A DNA stretch of 64,000 bases from Neurospora tetraspora (Eukaryota; Ascomycota; Sordariomycetes; Sordariales; Sordariaceae), in contig NW_026944385.1 of NCBI RefSeq assembly GCF_033439725.1, positions 1,645,001 through 1,709,000 on the forward strand, given 5' to 3'. Of the stretch, positions 60,201-64,000 are shown piece by piece. The stretch's first letter is position 1. Every line of letters begins with the position of its first letter. The position numbers and the translations under genes are program-made. The notes below the pieces were generated by a model. That model ran no database searches and was not told where the DNA came from. It saw nothing but the letters and a program-made list of their open reading frames with translations.

Positions 60201-63200
60201 CTAGTTTACTTACCTTAGCGAACGTAATATTAAAGAACTTTAAAAAATATTTACTAGTATTATACTAATTTAAATTATTTGTATATATAAAAATTACGTA
60301 GTTAACCGCTTAAAATAAGTATTTTACAAAGGAAAGATCCGCTACGGAATAAGGCCTTTAGAATTTATTTACTTTAATATTTGTAGCCCGTTTTAATATA
60401 GAAGCATTTATAATAAGCGTTATTAATTATTTATTATCGATAATTTTACCTAATTCTATTAGGTATTCCCGCTAATTTATAAATCCGATTTCTTCGATAC
60501 CTTTAAAATATAGGCCGAGAGCGTAGAATGGTTAGAGCGCTAAATTTATAATATTTATTTAAATAGAATAGGAGAGAATTCTAATAACTATTTCTGCTAA
60601 TAGTATTTAAATTATAATATCGTCTTATATTATATTATAACCGAATAATACTAATAGAATAATATTATAAAACGTTCAAATAGAATTTTTTAGAACGAAT
60701 TACTATCCTCCTACTATAAATAGGATTATTATCGATATATTAGCCATATTTACTCTAGTCCTTTGATTATATTAAAACCTATACTTTAATTCGGTTATTA
60801 GTAAAATATTATACGAAATTTAATTTGGAAATCAGCCCGACTTAATATATTTACGTATCTTCGGCTCTTATAGTTTCTATTATATTTTAAACCGCGAATA
60901 CCGCGGTAAAATATTACCCCTAAATACCTACTATAGGCTTCTTAATTATAACGGTTTATATAATTATATTATATTTATTAATTTTAATAAACTTTTTATT
61001 ACTAATAACGTTATCTTCAATAAATAGCCTATATACGTTATTAATTCGGCCGTTTACGGGTGCTCCGGAAATTAGAATAACCCGCCGGTAATTCCCTGTT
61101 ATAATTGAGAAAGAATTTCTTCTACTATATTATAACCAGGGGGAAATAGTCAGGAATTTATACTAAGTTTAGAAACTCCCTACACTCCCCGTACTCTTAA
61201 ACTATAAAAGTATTAATAGGATGTACCTAATATTAATTTTATACCAGATTTACTATTATTATTAATTATTATACTACATTTACATTTATTAAACTTAATT
61301 ACTATACTATGATTACTAACCCCACTATTAGTTATTACGCCGGTTTCTTTATCCCTATTATTAATTATACTATTATTATTAATTTTAAATACTATCGTCG
61401 TTGGAAGCGCCCTTTACTTTACTGATTAAAATTATATTTAAATATTTATATTATTATATAGCCTGAGGAAATCGTATTTAAAGTTATTATATTTTAAGAC
61501 TTTTATATTGCTTTAACGGCTATAGTTACCGCTATAAATAAGGACGAAGCTTTATTCGAACTTAAGAACTACTGATAAATTATAAAGGATATATATTCTT
61601 AAATAATCCGCTACAATAAGCAATAAATATAAATCTTTTATAGATAATTTAATTTGGGCTTTAGTACCTAAACTATTAGGCTGGAGGGTATTATTAGAAA
61701 AATAGGTATATAAGGTTAAAACGGGCTTTAATAATAAAATTCTATACTATAAGGTATATTAGGTAGTAAGAGGATTCGAATAATAAAAAGATATTAATTA
61801 TAATGAGACGTTCGTTATAGTAGTTAAATTTATAAATTATACATTAATCTTCGCTATTGCCGCTGCTTTAAATTTAGAATTCGAATAAATAAACGTATAT
61901 ACTACTTTTTTATATAGTACTATTATTGAAGAAATTTATATAGAATAACCCCCCGGCTTTATTAAAAACTTAAATAAAGTTTATTAATTAAATAAAGTAT
62001 TATACGGCTTAAAATAAATACTACGGATTTAGTATTAAATATTCGTATTATTCTTATAGTAAAAAGAATTCACCCCTCTTACTGTAAACGATAGCGTCTT
62101 TATAAAAGGATATACCTATATTACTATTTACATTGATAATTTATTAATCGCTAGACCTTTTAAAAGAGAAATCCGGGATTTAAATAATATACTTAACCGA
62201 CGGTTTAAAATATCCAATTTAAACCCTTATTTATTCTATTTCGGTATAGTAATAATTAAGGACCATAAATATTGTACTATCTTTTTATTAACGAACCTAT
62301 ATTAAACTAATTATTCGGATTTTTGGATATTAGGACGCTAATTTAGTAACTACTCCTATAAAAATAAATAAAAGTCTAGAACCTATAGAGGATTTCGAAT
62401 TTAATTCGAAAAATAAATTTTAATACGTAAATACTTTTAGCTCGCTAATATACATTATATTAAGTATTAGGCTAAATATTACCTTCGCTATAGTATTTTA
62501 TAATAAATATATATTAAAACCTATAAAAACTTATATAACCGCTATAAAACGCATTTTCCGATACTTATAAAGTATTATCAATTTCCGGCTAACTTTTTTA
62601 AGACTAATCGAAAACTTTATTAACTTTATAAATATAAAGTAGGTTAGAGACACTTAAAAGCGGAAATCTACCTTAGGATACGTATTGAATATTAGTAATA
62701 ATATTATTAATTAGAATTCTAAGAAATAAGTAACTATAGCGTTTTCATTTTGCGAAATAGAATTTATAGTATAAACCTAAACTATAAAAGAAGCTATTTA
62801 ATTAAGAAAGTTACTATAGGAGTTCGATATAATAAAGATACCTCTTATAATAATTATTTATAATAATGATTAAGGAGTTCTCGCTCTTACGAGAAACCCT
62901 TAATTTTATATTAGAATTAAATATATTAATACCTAAAAATTCTTTTATAAGGAAAAATAAGCCGTTAAAGAGGTTAACTTTAAATATATTTCTACAAAAG
63001 AATAAATAACCAACGGCTTTACTAAACCATTGTTTTATAATATTTTCATTAAATTTAGGGATATATTAGGACTATAGTAAAATACCCCCTCTACTTTCGG
63101 CAATTATATTTATTTTTAATAATTATAAACCGATTTATATTCGAAAGGTATTAATACAAACGGTTTTTCCTATATATCTAGCGACTTCTAATCTTAATTA

Positions 63201-63575
63201 TTCTCGGTCCGATAATCTAAATTACAACTTTCGAATTTCCACAAAATTTCCTAGTATAGGAAAATCGTATCTTTACTCATTCTTATTTTTCTCTGTCAAT
63301 CTCCACTCCCGCATATATTTCTTAGTATTTCTTGAACCGTCTTGACGAGCTCTTTCTAGCTCCGGTCTCGGTTTCTATGTACGACATTTGGATGAAAAGC
63401 TATAGGATATTTTCGGAATTGGAATTTAAAAGTCAATATTTCTTATCATTTTCGAAGTATTAACCGCAGAGACCTTTTCTCCCACTAGGTTTTTATTGGC
63501 CTATAAGATTCCAGCACCTCTAAAGGCTTAAAAAGAAGAAGAAAGCGACGATCCCATGTACGGATCGAGGGGGAG

Positions 63576-63762
63576 TATTAAAGTTAAATACGGTTAGCAT
63601 CTAACCTTATCAACCTTATCAATAGATTTCCTTATCGTTCCCCACATAGATCATGTACATAAGCTCGTAAACTTTACGTTCACTCCCTTTCTCCCTTTCT
63701 CTTCAATCTAATCAAATCATTCTGCCCACCTTTGTCTTCGCTCCATATCTTCCACTTCAACA
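63576..63762 (+). repeat. 3' LTR of the Copia fossil
   Basis: It ends CTTCAACA and is followed by the target duplication GGTTG at 63763-63767. It retains more C and G than the 5' copy toward its right end. Confidence 0.9.
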
Positions 63763-63767
63763 GGTTG

Positions 63768-64000
63768 GGCGGCGGCTTGGTTGGAGCCTTTTGTCAACCC
63801 CCTTAATGAGTAGGGGGTTGAGGAAAGGTCCCACCACCGAACCGCACCACAACCCCCAAGTACACACTTCTAATCGACCGTTAAACGTCGATTCCGATCT
63901 GCACACACCATTTGCCTAAATCCGCCAAGACCGAAGTTGCGAATCACACCTCTTTCTGTTGAAGCCATTCCGTGTCGGACCCCTGGGTTTCTCTCCAAGG
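63768..64000. other. unique flanking DNA at window edge
   Basis: GC-normal sequence resumes directly after the Copia target duplication. No gene is visible in the 230 bp available. Confidence 0.5.

Larger units (their letters stand above)
57046..63762 (+). mobile_element. Ty1/Copia LTR retrotransposon fossil
   Basis: Two 187-bp LTRs (57046-57232 and 63576-63762) flank about 6.3 kb of AT-rich internal DNA. The 5-bp target duplication GGTTG is exact (57041-57045 and 63763-63767). A primer-binding-like GGTTATAAGC follows the 5' LTR, and a purine tract (about 63567-63575) precedes the 3' LTR. Reverse transcriptase is recognisable by a YIDNLLIA-like core near 62130, with an RNase H-like tail near 62700-63035; that order (polymerase at the far 3' side, integrase before it) fits Copia. 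The LTRs differ at about 21 of 187 positions, all transitions, so RIP rather than age explains the divergence. The copy is heavily broken with many interruptions. Confidence 0.88.

Overview
The window looks like nuclear DNA of a filamentous ascomycete, most likely a Neurospora species close to, but not identical with, the N. crassa reference. The evidence is short GT-AG introns (about 50-85 nt in most genes), GC-rich unique DNA broken by very AT-rich blocks of transposon remains whose copies differ by transitions (the mark of repeat-induced point mutation, RIP), and an opsin gene that matches what I remember of N. crassa NOP-1 over nearly its whole length. Everything here was read by eye; no search was run.

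Layout. 1-12.86 kb is AT-rich and transposon-derived: a multi-exon hAT-like transposase (+), a converging multi-exon gene of unknown function (-), a Ty3/Gypsy fossil of about 7.4 kb with both LTRs, and a large compound microsatellite. At about 12.86 kb the composition changes sharply. From 14 to 24.6 kb lie metabolic genes: a phenylalanine/histidine ammonia-lyase family enzyme, a trihydroxynaphthalene-reductase-type dehydrogenase (DHN-melanin pathway family), and a divergent pair made of a dimethyl-sulfone-monooxygenase-like (SfnG-like) and a DszC/SfnB-like flavoprotein. 24.8-29.7 kb holds a SIT4-associated-protein (SAP) family gene. 32.2-38.7 kb holds a large uncharacterised protein, a fungal seven-helix rhodopsin-domain membrane protein and a short MetE-like methyltransferase. 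41.4-43.2 kb is a hexose transporter. About 9.8 kb without a credible gene follows, including a decayed repeat block near 51 kb. Then come nop-1 (53-54.2 kb), a secreted DUF3237-like gene with a break in frame (56.2-56.8 kb), and a Ty1/Copia fossil (57.0-63.8 kb) with an exact 5-bp target duplication.

How genes may work together. The SfnG-like and SfnB-like genes share a 1.1-kb promoter region that carries two exact matches to the CYS3 consensus ATGRYRYCAT. This suggests a sulfur-starvation-controlled module for scavenging sulfur from sulfones; the MetE-like gene at 38 kb could be thematically related but lacks comparable regulatory evidence. 

Most notable. nop-1 carries a tandem duplication of the end of exon 1 plus intron 1. 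It makes an in-frame 36-nt microexon and predicts 316 residues instead of the 304 known for N. crassa. The same protein has Asp where N. crassa NOP-1 has Glu142, the cytoplasmic proton-donor position.
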